A stretch of 64,000 nucleotides of DNA from Hoeflea_A sp965228435 (GTDB lineage Bacteria > Pseudomonadota > Alphaproteobacteria > Rhizobiales > Rhizobiaceae), in assembly GCA_965228435.1 (NCBI GenBank), contig OZ245818.1:1860001-1924000 (forward strand), in the 5' to 3' direction. This document shows positions 16,679 through 24,911 of the stretch, one piece after another (position 1 is the stretch's first letter; each line of letters starts with the position of its first letter). Made by a program: the position numbers and the translations under genes. Below the pieces are notes generated by a model. The model searched no databases. It saw only the letters and a list, made by a program, of their open reading frames with translations, and was not told the origin of the DNA.

Positions 16679-17296
16679 TCAATTCTGGTTGTTGCCGTCC
16701 ATCTCGTCGGCTTCGGCCCGCGCCGCTTTGGCCGCCTTGTCGGCGGCCAGCGCATCCCGGACCAGTTCATCGGTCAGTATCAGTTTGGCGTCACTCAATG
16801 TATCGAACGGAATGCGCACCTCCGGCTCATCACCGTAGCTTGCCGCATCGCGACGCAGGACAAAGGCGTCCTGATCCACGGAAACGATGATGCCGCGGAA
16901 CCGCTTGCGACCGCCGACCAGCACCGACGTTTCGCATTTGACCAGATGCCCGGCCCAGCGCTCGAAATCGGAACGGCGCACCATCGGCCTGTCGATACCC
17001 GGTGACGAAACCTCAAGATGGTATTTCCGATCGATCGGGTCTTCGACATCGAGGACCGGCGACACCGCTCTGGAAACCGCCTCGCAGTCTTCAACCGTCA
17101 TGCTGCCGTCGTTGCGCTCGGTCATGATCTGCAATGTCAGACCGTTCTGGCCGCTAATGCGCACGCGGACCAGCCTGAAATCCATCGAGTCCAGCACCGG
17201 TTCGATGATCGACGCAACACGGGCATCGAGACCGGTCTCGGTGATGAGCCGCGGTTCGTTGCCGTTTGTGCGTGCGGGCAGTGGCGTTTCGGTCAC
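16679..17296 (-). CDS. rimP: Ribosome maturation factor RimP (GTG start)
   Basis: A 205-residue protein for 30S assembly (before S12 entry). VEDCEAVSRAVSPVLD (about 68-83), HLEVSSPGIDRPM (about 92-104) and FRGIIVSVDQ fit the two-domain RimP fold. The start is GTG 17296: the codon just before is the in-frame stop TAA and no ATG follows until residue 38. It heads rimP-nusA-ylxR-infB. A promoter and a terminator-like hairpin stand directly upstream (see those entries), so expression may be attenuated. Confidence 0.93.
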   Translation of the reverse strand: MTETPLPARTNGNEPRLITETGLDARVASIIEPVLDSMDFRLVRVRISGQNGLTLQIMTERNDGSMTVEDCEAVSRAVSPVLDVEDPIDRKYHLEVSSPGIDRPMVRRSDFERWAGHLVKCETSVLVGGRKRFRGIIVSVDQDAFVLRRDAASYGDEPEVRIPFDTLSDAKLILTDELVRDALAADKAAKAARAEADEMDGNNQN

Positions 17297-17330
17297 TTAG
17301 GCGTCCGTATTCGGTTTCCTGCGATGATCA

Positions 17331-17363
17331 ATAAAAAAGAGCGGGTCCCGGAGGCCCACTCTT
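17331..17363 (-). terminator. Terminator-like hairpin in the rimP leader
   Basis: On the minus strand AGAGTGGGCC and GG-A-CCCGCTCT form a stem (one G-U pair, one bulged A) followed by TTTTTTATT. It ends about 35 bases before the rimP GTG. It could end trmB transcripts, but it also lies downstream of a promoter, which would make it a leader attenuator. Confidence 0.75.
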
Positions 17364-17389
17364 GCTCAGAATGATCAAGATTTTCCGTT

Positions 17390-17418
17390 CATATACTCTT
17401 GCGGAAGGCCAATTGCAA
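17390..17418 (-). promoter_or_regulatory. Predicted sigma-70 promoter of the rimP-nusA-infB operon
   Basis: Minus-strand TTGCAA (17413-17418), 17-base spacer, TATATG (17390-17395). Transcription would start near 17383, upstream of the hairpin at 17331-17363, and give a leader of about 87 bases before rimP. Confidence 0.6.
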
Positions 17419-17443
17419 GACCGGTCAGCCAGCGCCGATCACC

Positions 17444-18151
17444 TTATGCGGCATCGGTACGCACAAAAGTGAGGTAGGCCGGCACGCGGCCTTCGCGCAT
17501 CGCCTTTGCTTCATAGCGCGTACCAGGCCATCCCGGGTAGGAACGCCGCCAGTCATCGGCGTTCCCGGCGGTCCAATCAAAGGCCTGATGGGCCCGGCAA
17601 TGCAGCAGCGTCCAGTTCACATAGGTGTCGATGTCGGAAGCGAAACAGAAACGGCCGCCCGGCTTCAGCACTCGGGCCAGGCGATCGAGATTGACAGCGG
17701 ACACGAAACGCCGCTTCCAGTGCTTTTTCTTCGGCCATGGGTCAGGATAGAGCAGGTCGACATGATCAATGCAGGCCGGCGGCAGCCAGTCGAGCAGTCG
17801 GGTGGCGTCGTCGTCGAACAGGCGCACATTGCGCCTCGGTTCCGCCGCCAGGATGCTGACGCATTTGGCCATGCCGTTGACGAAAGGCTCGACTCCGATA
17901 AAGCCGGTCCGTGGCGCTTCTACCGCGCGATAGAGAAAATGCTCGCCGCCGCCGAAACCGATCTCCAGACGGATGGCTTCAACGGACGTGGGGAATAGTG
18001 CGCTTGCATCGATTGGCGCCTGCGCTTCCAGATCAACACGGAGCGATGGCAGAACCGTTTCGATTGCCTGTGCTTGCGCCGGTCGCAGCGCCTTGCCGCG
18101 ACGGCGGCCGAAAAACGCCTCTGTGGCCCTTTGCGGGTGATCGGAGGGCAT
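17444..18151 (-). CDS. trmB: tRNA (guanine-N7)-methyltransferase TrmB
   Basis: A 235-residue class I SAM-dependent methyltransferase that makes m7G46 in the tRNA variable loop. Motif I is LEIGFGGGEH (about 62-71); LYPDPWPKKKHWKRR (about 134-148) is the TrmB signature with the catalytic Asp. GTRYEAKA near the C-terminus is also conserved. ATG 18151. It follows metK by 57 bases, probably in one transcript, and is followed by the rimP promoter. Confidence 0.95.
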   Translation of the reverse strand: MPSDHPQRATEAFFGRRRGKALRPAQAQAIETVLPSLRVDLEAQAPIDASALFPTSVEAIRLEIGFGGGEHFLYRAVEAPRTGFIGVEPFVNGMAKCVSILAAEPRRNVRLFDDDATRLLDWLPPACIDHVDLLYPDPWPKKKHWKRRFVSAVNLDRLARVLKPGGRFCFASDIDTYVNWTLLHCRAHQAFDWTAGNADDWRRSYPGWPGTRYEAKAMREGRVPAYLTFVRTDAA

Positions 18152-18208
18152 GCCGTGCTTCCGTCGAATTCCAACAGTCCGCTTATAGCACGGACTTGCC
18201 GTTGTCCC

Positions 18209-19507
18209 TCAGACCTTTGCAGCTTCCTCAAGCGGCCGGGTGTCGTTGACGGCCCGGGTTGCGGCAGACGGTTTAACCGCCTCTTTCAGCGCCTTGACCA
18301 GATCGGTCTTTTCCCAGGAGAACGATCCGTCGCGGCCGGCCTTGCGGCCGAAATGGCCATAGGCAGCGGTTTTGGCATAGATCGGGCGATTGAGATCCAG
18401 ATGGCGTCGGATTCCCGTCGGCGACAGGTCGACAATCTCGCGGATCGCATTTTCCACCTGTTCCTCGCTCACCTTGCCGGTGCCGTGCAGATTGACGTAG
18501 ACCGACAGCGGTTGCGCGACACCGATGGCGTAGGAAAGCTGGATCGTGCAGCGTTCCGCCAGCTTCGCGGCGACGATGTTCTTGGCGAGATAACGAGCCA
18601 TGTAGGCCGCCGAGCGATCGACCTTGGTGGTGTCCTTGCCGGAAAACGCGCCACCGCCATGGGGTGCGGCGCCGCCATAGGTGTCGACAATGATCTTGCG
18701 GCCGGTCAGGCCCGCATCGCCATCGGGGCCGCCGATAACGAATTTGCCGGTGGGATTGATGTACCAATTGCAGTCGTCGTCGATCGGCAGGTCGCCAAGC
18801 GCCTCGCGGATATAAGGCTCGACGACTTCGCGTACCTTGTCGGAATCCCAGCTGTCATCGAGGTGCTGAGTGGATAGGACGATCTGGGTGACCGCTGCGG
18901 GCTTGCCACCTTCGTAGCGGACAGTGACCTGGCTTTTGCTGTCGGGACCGAGTTTCGCGGCCTCGCCCTCGCCACTTTTGCGAGCATCGGCCAGCAGGCG
19001 CAGAATCTGGTGCGAATAGTAAATCGGCGCCGGCATCAGGTCCGGCGTTTCGTTGACCGCGTAACCGAACATGATGCCCTGGTCGCCGGCACCCTCGTCA
19101 CCCTGCTGGTCAGCGGCATTGTCCACACCCTGGGCGATATCCGCGGATTGGGTGTGCAGCAGGACGTCGATCTTGGAATTCTTCCAGTGGAACCCGTCCT
19201 GCTCATAGCCGATGTCGCGAATGGCGCGGCGGGCAGCGGACCGGAAACGCGACGGATTGATCACGTCGTCGCCGTTCTTGTCCTTTTTCATCAGTGTCGG
19301 CGGAACCCGCACTTCACCGGCAATCACAACACGGTTCGTGGTCGCAAGCGTTTCGGCGGCAATGCGAACGCTCCACGGATCGACGCCCGTTTTGCGCGCT
19401 TCCTTGTAGATCAGATCGACGATTTCGTCAGAAATGCGATCGCACACCTTGTCGGGATGTCCCTCGGATACCGACTCGCTGGTGAAATGATAAACGTCTC
19501 GCGCCAT
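18209..19507 (-). CDS. metK: S-adenosylmethionine synthetase
   Basis: A 432-residue cytosolic enzyme that makes SAM from methionine and ATP. Start MARDVYHFTSESVSEGHPDK at ATG 19507 carries the GHPDK substrate-binding motif; GGGAFSGKD is the second signature. It is longer than the E. coli enzyme (384) owing to insertions, as in other alphaproteobacteria. The frame extends upstream to 19663 but that part does not look like MetK. Upstream lie 270 bases with small inverted repeats; no SAM-II-like riboswitch was seen. Confidence 0.96.
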   Translation of the reverse strand: MARDVYHFTSESVSEGHPDKVCDRISDEIVDLIYKEARKTGVDPWSVRIAAETLATTNRVVIAGEVRVPPTLMKKDKNGDDVINPSRFRSAARRAIRDIGYEQDGFHWKNSKIDVLLHTQSADIAQGVDNAADQQGDEGAGDQGIMFGYAVNETPDLMPAPIYYSHQILRLLADARKSGEGEAAKLGPDSKSQVTVRYEGGKPAAVTQIVLSTQHLDDSWDSDKVREVVEPYIREALGDLPIDDDCNWYINPTGKFVIGGPDGDAGLTGRKIIVDTYGGAAPHGGGAFSGKDTTKVDRSAAYMARYLAKNIVAAKLAERCTIQLSYAIGVAQPLSVYVNLHGTGKVSEEQVENAIREIVDLSPTGIRRHLDLNRPIYAKTAAYGHFGRKAGRDGSFSWEKTDLVKALKEAVKPSAATRAVNDTRPLEEAAKV

Positions 19508-19577
19508 GGCCCGCCTCTCAGAAGTCTGTCTGATGCGCCTTGTTATTGAAATCGAGTCGGGAAAACAAGCGTAGAAC

Positions 19578-19598
19578 GATATAAATATATCTTGATAT
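19578..19598. promoter_or_regulatory. Overlapping palindromes upstream of metK, candidate operator
   Basis: GATATA-AA-TATATC (19578-19591) overlaps ATATC-TT-GATAT (19587-19598), giving three GATAT-like half sites in 21 bases. It lies 71-91 bases upstream of the metK ATG, next to the XRE regulator gene. It could be that regulator's binding site or simply an AT-rich promoter core. Confidence 0.4.
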
Positions 19599-19602
19599 GG
19601 AG

Positions 19603-19700
19603 TGCCTGACACTCGAAATCGGAACCACCTCGATATGGCCACTTCCGCTATGTGGCAGCGCACCGTTGGTGCTTGGGTTCCAGGCGTTATGCGAACCGGG
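19603..19700. repeat. Cluster of small inverted repeats between metK and the XRE gene
   Basis: Three short hairpins can be drawn: one with arms GAGTG/CACTC and a CCTGA loop, one with arms GCACC/GGTGC around GTT, and one with arms GGTTC/GAACC around 12 bases. None has a U-run. They may form a structured metK leader or the 3' end of the regulator transcript. Confidence 0.3.
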
Positions 19701-19777
19701 GATGCCCGTGAGCTAGGCTGGCAGAAACTGTTCCGTTAACGCTGACGGATCTGCCTCCCCTCGAAGTTCTCCACCGA

Positions 19778-20206
19778 CTAGGCGGAACTCTCCGCATCGG
19801 CCGCCAACGCCTTGACGAGGTCGACCAGCTTTCGACGTACTTTCGGGTCTTCGATCTTCACGAAAGCCCGGTTCAGTTGCAGTCCTTCCGACGACGACAG
19901 AAAGTCGACGACATAGTTGGAACTGGAAGCTTCCGACATGCCGGGCTGACCGGTGGAAGGATCTCCGGGCGCATCCTCGAAGAAAAAGGACACGGGTACG
20001 TTGAGAATGGATGAGATATTCTGAAGCCGGCTGGCGCCGACCCGGTTCGTTCCCTTCTCATATTTCTGGATCTGCTGGAAAGTGATGCCGAGGCTGTCTC
20101 CCAGCTTTTCCTGGCTCATACCAAGCATAGTCCTCCTAAGCCTGATGCGAGAGCCAACATGTATATCGATAGGGTTCGGTTTTTTCTTATTAACGATAGT
20201 GTTCAT
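19778..20206 (-). CDS. XRE-family transcriptional regulator (PraR-like)
   Basis: A 142-residue protein with a Cro/CI-type helix-turn-helix (about residues 17-72): RIRLRRTMLGMSQEKLGDSL, then FQQIQKYEKGTNRVGASRL. The C-terminal half is helical (LVDLVKALAA). From memory it closely resembles PraR of rhizobia, a repressor of attachment, biofilm and quorum-sensing-linked genes, and the position between lnt and metK is shared in the order. ATG 20206 follows AGGAAGAAAGC. The PraR assignment is by recall, so no symbol is given. Confidence 0.85.
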   Translation of the reverse strand: MNTIVNKKKPNPIDIHVGSRIRLRRTMLGMSQEKLGDSLGITFQQIQKYEKGTNRVGASRLQNISSILNVPVSFFFEDAPGDPSTGQPGMSEASSSNYVVDFLSSSEGLQLNRAFVKIEDPKVRRKLVDLVKALAADAESSA

Positions 20207-20361
20207 AGCTTTCTTCCTGCGAGCGCTCGCGCCACTCGCACATGATTGTCGTTTATGATGCTGTCCCCCTCACCTTCCCCGCCCACCAGAAGGTTTTTGC
20301 CCTGAAACAACACCGGCCATACTGCTACACGTCCTATCTATGCAATTTTAGGGGTTTTCCG

Positions 20362-21942
20362 TCAATTAAACCTTCGAATAAAACCGTAACGCGAAAACAG
20401 CGCCCCAGCTAATAGTAAAGCGATAATCGACCAGAAAACGGTTTGATGACCCCAAGTATAACCGTTTCTTTCTACCTTTTCTGGAAGAAAAATATCAACA
20501 AACCCCACAGTATTCAGTGGCAACCCATCGATCACGCGGCCATAGCCGTCAGTAATCGCTGAAACACCGTTGTTTCCTACCCGTACCATTGGAAGGCCTG
20601 TCTCAACCGCCCGAAGCTGCGCCTGACGAAAGTGTTGATAAGGTCCGGGTGTGTCGCCATACCACGCATCGTTGGTCACATTGACGATGAAATCCGCTTC
20701 CGGCCCATGTGCTGTCAGTTCATGCGGGAAGATGGCCTCATAGCAAATCAGCGGCAGGAAATGGCCGCCGCCGGGTACCGGAACGGTTTCCCGACGAATG
20801 CCCGACGTGAAGGCACCCGGCGCTTGAGCAATGATACTGAGGCCAAGGCCTTCGAGGGCTTCCCGGAACGGCAAGTATTCCCCGAAAGGCACCAGGTGGC
20901 GCTTGTCTGCCGCCGATAGAATCTGACCATCATCGTCGATGACGTAGATCGAGTTGTAGTAGCGGGCCGGTTGATCGGCACCACCGCTTTCCTGGCGTAC
21001 GGCGCCGGTTATCAGCGTCTGCCCATCCTTTAGCGATCCGCCGATCCGTGCCAGTGCCGACGGATTGCTGGTCAGCAAAAACGGAACCGAGGTTTCGGGC
21101 CAGACGATGAGGTCCGGCTTCGGACCGTCGCCCTGCCGGGTGGACAGATCGAGCAGGCGCGAAAAAATCCGGTCTCGCTCGGCATCGCTCCATTTCACCG
21201 ACTGGTCGATGGATGGCTGCACAAGGCGTACAACCATGCCATCATCACCTTTGTCCGGATCGCTTAGCATCCAGTAACCGAAGCCTGTATGTGCAACCAG
21301 CAGGACGAGTGCGATAACGAGACCCGGTACGGCACCTCGACGGGTTGCGATCAGGGCCGGAGCTGAAAACACGAAAACCGCCAGCGCTGACATACCGAAC
21401 AGGCCGACAAGCGCCGACGACTGCATAAGGGCCGGCACCGGCATGGCACCGTAGCCGATGGCGTTCCAGGGAAAACCGGTGAACAAAAAGCTGCGCAGCC
21501 ACTCCGCCAAGCCAAAGCCCAGTGCCAAGGCGCAGATACGCCCGAGACCGTCGGACCACAAAAGCCGTGCAAGCGCAGCCGCGGCGCCATAAAACAGCGC
21601 CAGAATTGCCGGCAGACCAAGGACCGCGAAAGGCAGCGCCCAGGCAAACAGCTCCGCCTCGATCAGCAGCGCATTGCCAAGCCACCACATGCCGCCGACA
21701 AAATAGCCGAAGCCGAACCACCAGCCGATGCCAAACGCCGGCGTCAGCCGTCCGAAGAAGCCTGCATCCGCATTGCCGCTGGCGCCGTCCAGCAGCCAGA
21801 CGAGCAGCGTGAAGGAAACAAACAGGACAGCGAAGAAATCGAAGGGTGGCAACGAAACGACAGCCAACAGGCCGGCGGCAAAAGCCAGCGCCCATCGCCG
21901 CGGACCCCAGAGAAGCATGATCCTGTGGGCCAATCGTTCCAA
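20362..21942 (-). CDS. lnt: Apolipoprotein N-acyltransferase Lnt
   Basis: An integral inner-membrane enzyme that adds the third acyl chain to lipoproteins. About six hydrophobic segments in residues 10-210 precede a periplasmic nitrilase-like domain with its Glu-Lys-Cys triad: Glu in LIVWPETSVPF, Lys in KRHLVPFGEY, Cys in LPLICYEAIF. I choose TTG 21942 (526 residues) because GGAGG stands 5 bases upstream and the protein then begins ERLAHRI, as in relatives. The frame runs to 22014 with weaker starts. It lies between corC and the XRE gene. Confidence 0.93.
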   Translation of the reverse strand: MERLAHRIMLLWGPRRWALAFAAGLLAVVSLPPFDFFAVLFVSFTLLVWLLDGASGNADAGFFGRLTPAFGIGWWFGFGYFVGGMWWLGNALLIEAELFAWALPFAVLGLPAILALFYGAAAALARLLWSDGLGRICALALGFGLAEWLRSFLFTGFPWNAIGYGAMPVPALMQSSALVGLFGMSALAVFVFSAPALIATRRGAVPGLVIALVLLVAHTGFGYWMLSDPDKGDDGMVVRLVQPSIDQSVKWSDAERDRIFSRLLDLSTRQGDGPKPDLIVWPETSVPFLLTSNPSALARIGGSLKDGQTLITGAVRQESGGADQPARYYNSIYVIDDDGQILSAADKRHLVPFGEYLPFREALEGLGLSIIAQAPGAFTSGIRRETVPVPGGGHFLPLICYEAIFPHELTAHGPEADFIVNVTNDAWYGDTPGPYQHFRQAQLRAVETGLPMVRVGNNGVSAITDGYGRVIDGLPLNTVGFVDIFLPEKVERNGYTWGHQTVFWSIIALLLAGALFSRYGFIRRFN

Positions 21943-22146
21943 ATCGTCCTCCACCGCCAAAGGGTGTCGTTTCGCGCCGCACGGTCCCCCACAGATCGTA
22001 CTACGGCCAGCCATCCGATGGCGTCAAACCAGCGCGAATCAGCCGGTCGCGGAAGTGACATTACCCGAAACCGGTCCGTTACCAAGCTTTGTCGATTGAA
22101 AGGCCGTTGCAACAAAGCAACGACCGCTTAAACCCGACCCAGCTTA

Positions 22147-23334
22147 TCAAGCCTCGGAGGCTGTTGCCGGTGCCTTTTCGTCCGCCTGCTGATTTTCGCC
22201 TGCGGTCGGCTTTCGCGATGACCGAGCGTTATCGGGATCCGGTTTCTGCGGTCTGCGGCGGGCAATCGTGCGGCGCCGCACCAGCCGGACGCGTCGTATT
22301 CTGCGGGGATCGGCGTCGAGAACATGAAACTCGAAATTGGGCAAGGCCTGGACGACTTCACCGCGGGCTGGAATACGGCCCAGCGTCGAGAAGATCAGGC
22401 CACCCAGGGTATCGACATCCTCACCTTTGTCACCGACCACGAAGTCACTGCCGACAACCTTGGCGATGTCCTCGAGCTCTGCGCGGGCATCTGCGACGAA
22501 CACGTCCTCCGAGGTGCGGCTGATCATATCCGCCTCGTCGTCGTGTTCGTCTTCGATGTCGCCGAACACCGTCTCGATGATGTCTTCCAGCGAGGCCAGT
22601 CCGTCGGTACCGCCATACTCGTCGATCACCAGCGCCATCTGGGTGCGGGTCGCCTGCATGCGCTGCATCAGGTCGCTGGCAAGCATCGAGGGCGGCACGA
22701 ACAGGACGTCGCGGATCAGTCCGGCTTCCTGCACCGTCTTGTTCAGATCGACCCGTCCGAGATCGGGGCTGCCGACCTTTGCGGTCCGTTCTTTCTTGGC
22801 CGCAGTGCTGCCGTTGGCTGCCTTGGCCGCGCCGTTTCGGGACGAGCGGCGCTTGCCGCGGGCCTGCTTGGTAAAATGGGCGACGAGATCGCGGATGTGG
22901 ATCATGCCGCGTGGATCGTCCAGAGTGTCGTCATAGACCGGCATGCGGGAGTGCCCCGACTCCTCAAACAGCACCATCAGTTCACCCAGCGTAGTGCTGA
23001 GATCCACTGCCTGGATATCGGCACGCGGCACCATGACATCCTCGACCCGCATTTCGCGCAGTCGAAGAATGTTGTGCAGCATGGCCCGCTCTTCGGGCGA
23101 AAAGGCCGTGCCGGCGCCTTCGGCTGCCAGGGCGTCCGTGAGGTCCTCACGCAGGCTGTGTTCGTCGGAGCCGCGGAAGAAACGCAGAATCCGAGCCCAC
23201 AGGGACTGGCCGTTTCTGTCGCCGTTTTCAACTGGAACGGGGAGGTGTTGACTTCCGGGGTCCTCGCCGGAGTCGGCATCCGGCGTATCGGTCGCTGCGG
23301 CCGCTGTTGTGGCGGCGCTGCTGTGCTGGTTCAT
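22147..23334 (-). CDS. CorC/TlyC family CBS-domain protein
   Basis: A 395-residue protein. After a low-complexity N-terminus come two CBS domains (about 100-160, MRVEDVMVPRADI; and about 215-270, VLFVPPSMLASDLM with VIDEYGGTDGL) and a C-terminal CorC_HlyC domain (about 285-360). The CBS pair is split by an Ala/Lys-rich linker (about 165-200). Family members are linked to Mg/Co efflux or membrane integrity; here there is no membrane segment, as in CorC. It follows ybeY by 6 bases in the phoH-ybeY-corC-lnt order. Confidence 0.9.
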   Translation of the reverse strand: MNQHSSAATTAAAATDTPDADSGEDPGSQHLPVPVENGDRNGQSLWARILRFFRGSDEHSLREDLTDALAAEGAGTAFSPEERAMLHNILRLREMRVEDVMVPRADIQAVDLSTTLGELMVLFEESGHSRMPVYDDTLDDPRGMIHIRDLVAHFTKQARGKRRSSRNGAAKAANGSTAAKKERTAKVGSPDLGRVDLNKTVQEAGLIRDVLFVPPSMLASDLMQRMQATRTQMALVIDEYGGTDGLASLEDIIETVFGDIEDEHDDEADMISRTSEDVFVADARAELEDIAKVVGSDFVVGDKGEDVDTLGGLIFSTLGRIPARGEVVQALPNFEFHVLDADPRRIRRVRLVRRRTIARRRPQKPDPDNARSSRKPTAGENQQADEKAPATASEA

Positions 23335-23340
23335 CTCAAA

Positions 23341-23853
23341 TCAAACCGGATCGGTGTTCGCATAGGGATCAGATAGGTCGAGCGCGGCCAAAATGCGAGT
23401 CTCCAGACCTTCCATGGTGTGTGCATCGCGCTCATCGACGTGATCATACCCTAACAGATGCAGAAATCCATGCACCAGGAGATGGGTGAGATGGTTATCG
23501 AAGGGAATATCCATGGAAACCGCTTCGCGGCTGACCGTTTCCTGGGCAAAGAGGATGTCGCCTAACATGGGACCCGGCATATCGCCCGGAGCAATGGGAA
23601 AACCGGGAAAGGACAGCACGTTGGTCGGCTTGTCCTGATCGCGCCAGCGCAGGTTTATCTCGCGCACGGCCGCGTCGTCGGTGAACATCAGGGACAGCTC
23701 GCAGCCGCTTTGTGGAAAGGGCTGCCGACGTTTATCGGCAAGGTAGCCGGCGGCCACGCCGACAACATCGCCGCAGAACTCCTGCAGCAATTCCAGCGCC
23801 GGCCAGCCGTCGCTTTCGATGGCCAGCTGGATGTCGATGGTCGGGCGGGTCAT
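23341..23853 (-). CDS. ybeY: Endoribonuclease YbeY
   Basis: A 170-residue zinc-dependent RNase for 16S rRNA 3' maturation and ribosome quality control. The metal motif is HGFLHLLGYDH (H3xH5xH) near residues 128-138. The N-terminal strand pattern and NVLSFPGF also fit the family. ATG 23853 overlaps the phoH stop by 4 bases (ATGA), so the two are translationally coupled. Confidence 0.95.
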   Translation of the reverse strand: MTRPTIDIQLAIESDGWPALELLQEFCGDVVGVAAGYLADKRRQPFPQSGCELSLMFTDDAAVREINLRWRDQDKPTNVLSFPGFPIAPGDMPGPMLGDILFAQETVSREAVSMDIPFDNHLTHLLVHGFLHLLGYDHVDERDAHTMEGLETRILAALDLSDPYANTDPV

Positions 23854-24911
23854 CGGGAATCGGCATTGTCGCTGTCCGCGATCATCGTCTTTTCGGCATC
23901 GTAGGCCGCGACAATCCTGGCCACGAGCGGATGGCGCACCACATCGGTGTCGCGGAAATGCACCGTGACCACGCCTTCGACCGACCTGAGCACGTGCAAT
24001 GCCTCGACCATGCCGGATTTGACGCCTCGCGGCAGGTCGATCTGGCTCGGATCGCCTGTGACGATCATGCGGGCGTTTTCGCCAAGACGCGTCAGGAACA
24101 TCTTCATCTGCATGGATGTCGTGTTCTGCGCCTCATCGAGGATGACCGCCGCATTGGACAGGGTGCGGCCGCGCATGAATGCCAGCGGCGCAATTTCGAT
24201 GACGCCCGCAGTGATGGCCCGCTCGACCTTGTCGCCCGGTATCATGTCATAGAGCGCGTCATAAAGCGGGCGCAGATAGGGATCGACCTTTTCCTTCATG
24301 TCGCCGGGCAGATAGCCGAGCCGTTCTCCGGCCTCGACGGCGGGACGGGACAGGATGATCTTCTCGATCAACCCGCGTTCGAGCATCTGCGCTGCGTGAG
24401 CGACCGCAAGATAGGTCTTCCCGGTGCCCGCCGGGCCGGCGCCGATCACCAGCTCGGCCCGATCCATGGCGCGAATATACGCGTCCTGGGCCGGAGTCCG
24501 GGCGGCAATGGTGCGCTTACGCGTGGCGATCTGGGCCAGCGCCATCTTGCCCTTGCGTTCCATCGTGGGCAGCGTCAATTGATCGTCCGCCGCCACCGAC
24601 ATGCGAATGGCGCCCTCGACATCGGAAGACTGAACTTCCTCGCCCCCCTGCAGCCGATCATAGAGGTAGTCGAGCGCACGCCGCGCCTGGTTGGTAGCCA
24701 CCTCGTCGCCCTGGATGGAAACCTGGTTGCCGCGCGCCCGCGCATCCACCCCGAGCTTCTGCTCGATGAGCGCCAGGTTCTGGTCAAACTGGCCGAAGAG
24801 ATCGCTGGCAAGACGATTGTTTTCAAAGGTAAGGACGATATGGGTCGTGTCGGAGGCACCGGAGGGTTTCTTGCCGGTTTTGCGCCTGGCCGTCTGTGTC
24901 AAATGGTTCAA
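23850..24911 (-). CDS. PhoH-like ATPase
   Basis: A 353-residue P-loop protein of the PhoH family. Walker A is GPAGTGKTYLAV (about 138-149) and Walker B lies in AAVILDEAQNTT (about 238-249); ARMIVTGDPSQIDLP follows. It has been proposed as an RNA helicase/ATPase acting with YbeY. The frame opens with TTG at 24911 overlapping the miaB stop; a second TTG at 24902 has better spacing to AGGAG and may be the true start. Part of miaB-phoH-ybeY-corC-lnt. Confidence 0.92.
   Translation of the reverse strand: MNHLTQTARRKTGKKPSGASDTTHIVLTFENNRLASDLFGQFDQNLALIEQKLGVDARARGNQVSIQGDEVATNQARRALDYLYDRLQGGEEVQSSDVEGAIRMSVAADDQLTLPTMERKGKMALAQIATRKRTIAARTPAQDAYIRAMDRAELVIGAGPAGTGKTYLAVAHAAQMLERGLIEKIILSRPAVEAGERLGYLPGDMKEKVDPYLRPLYDALYDMIPGDKVERAITAGVIEIAPLAFMRGRTLSNAAVILDEAQNTTSMQMKMFLTRLGENARMIVTGDPSQIDLPRGVKSGMVEALHVLRSVEGVVTVHFRDTDVVRHPLVARIVAAYDAEKTMIADSDNADSR

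Noticed and set aside
19508..19663. N-terminal extension of metK
   Set aside because: The extra 52 residues do not resemble MetK, and MARDVYHFTSE at 19507 is the family start.
19508..19777. SAM riboswitch before metK
   Set aside because: I could not find the conserved core of SAM-II or the pseudoknot segments of other SAM families; only small hairpins are visible.
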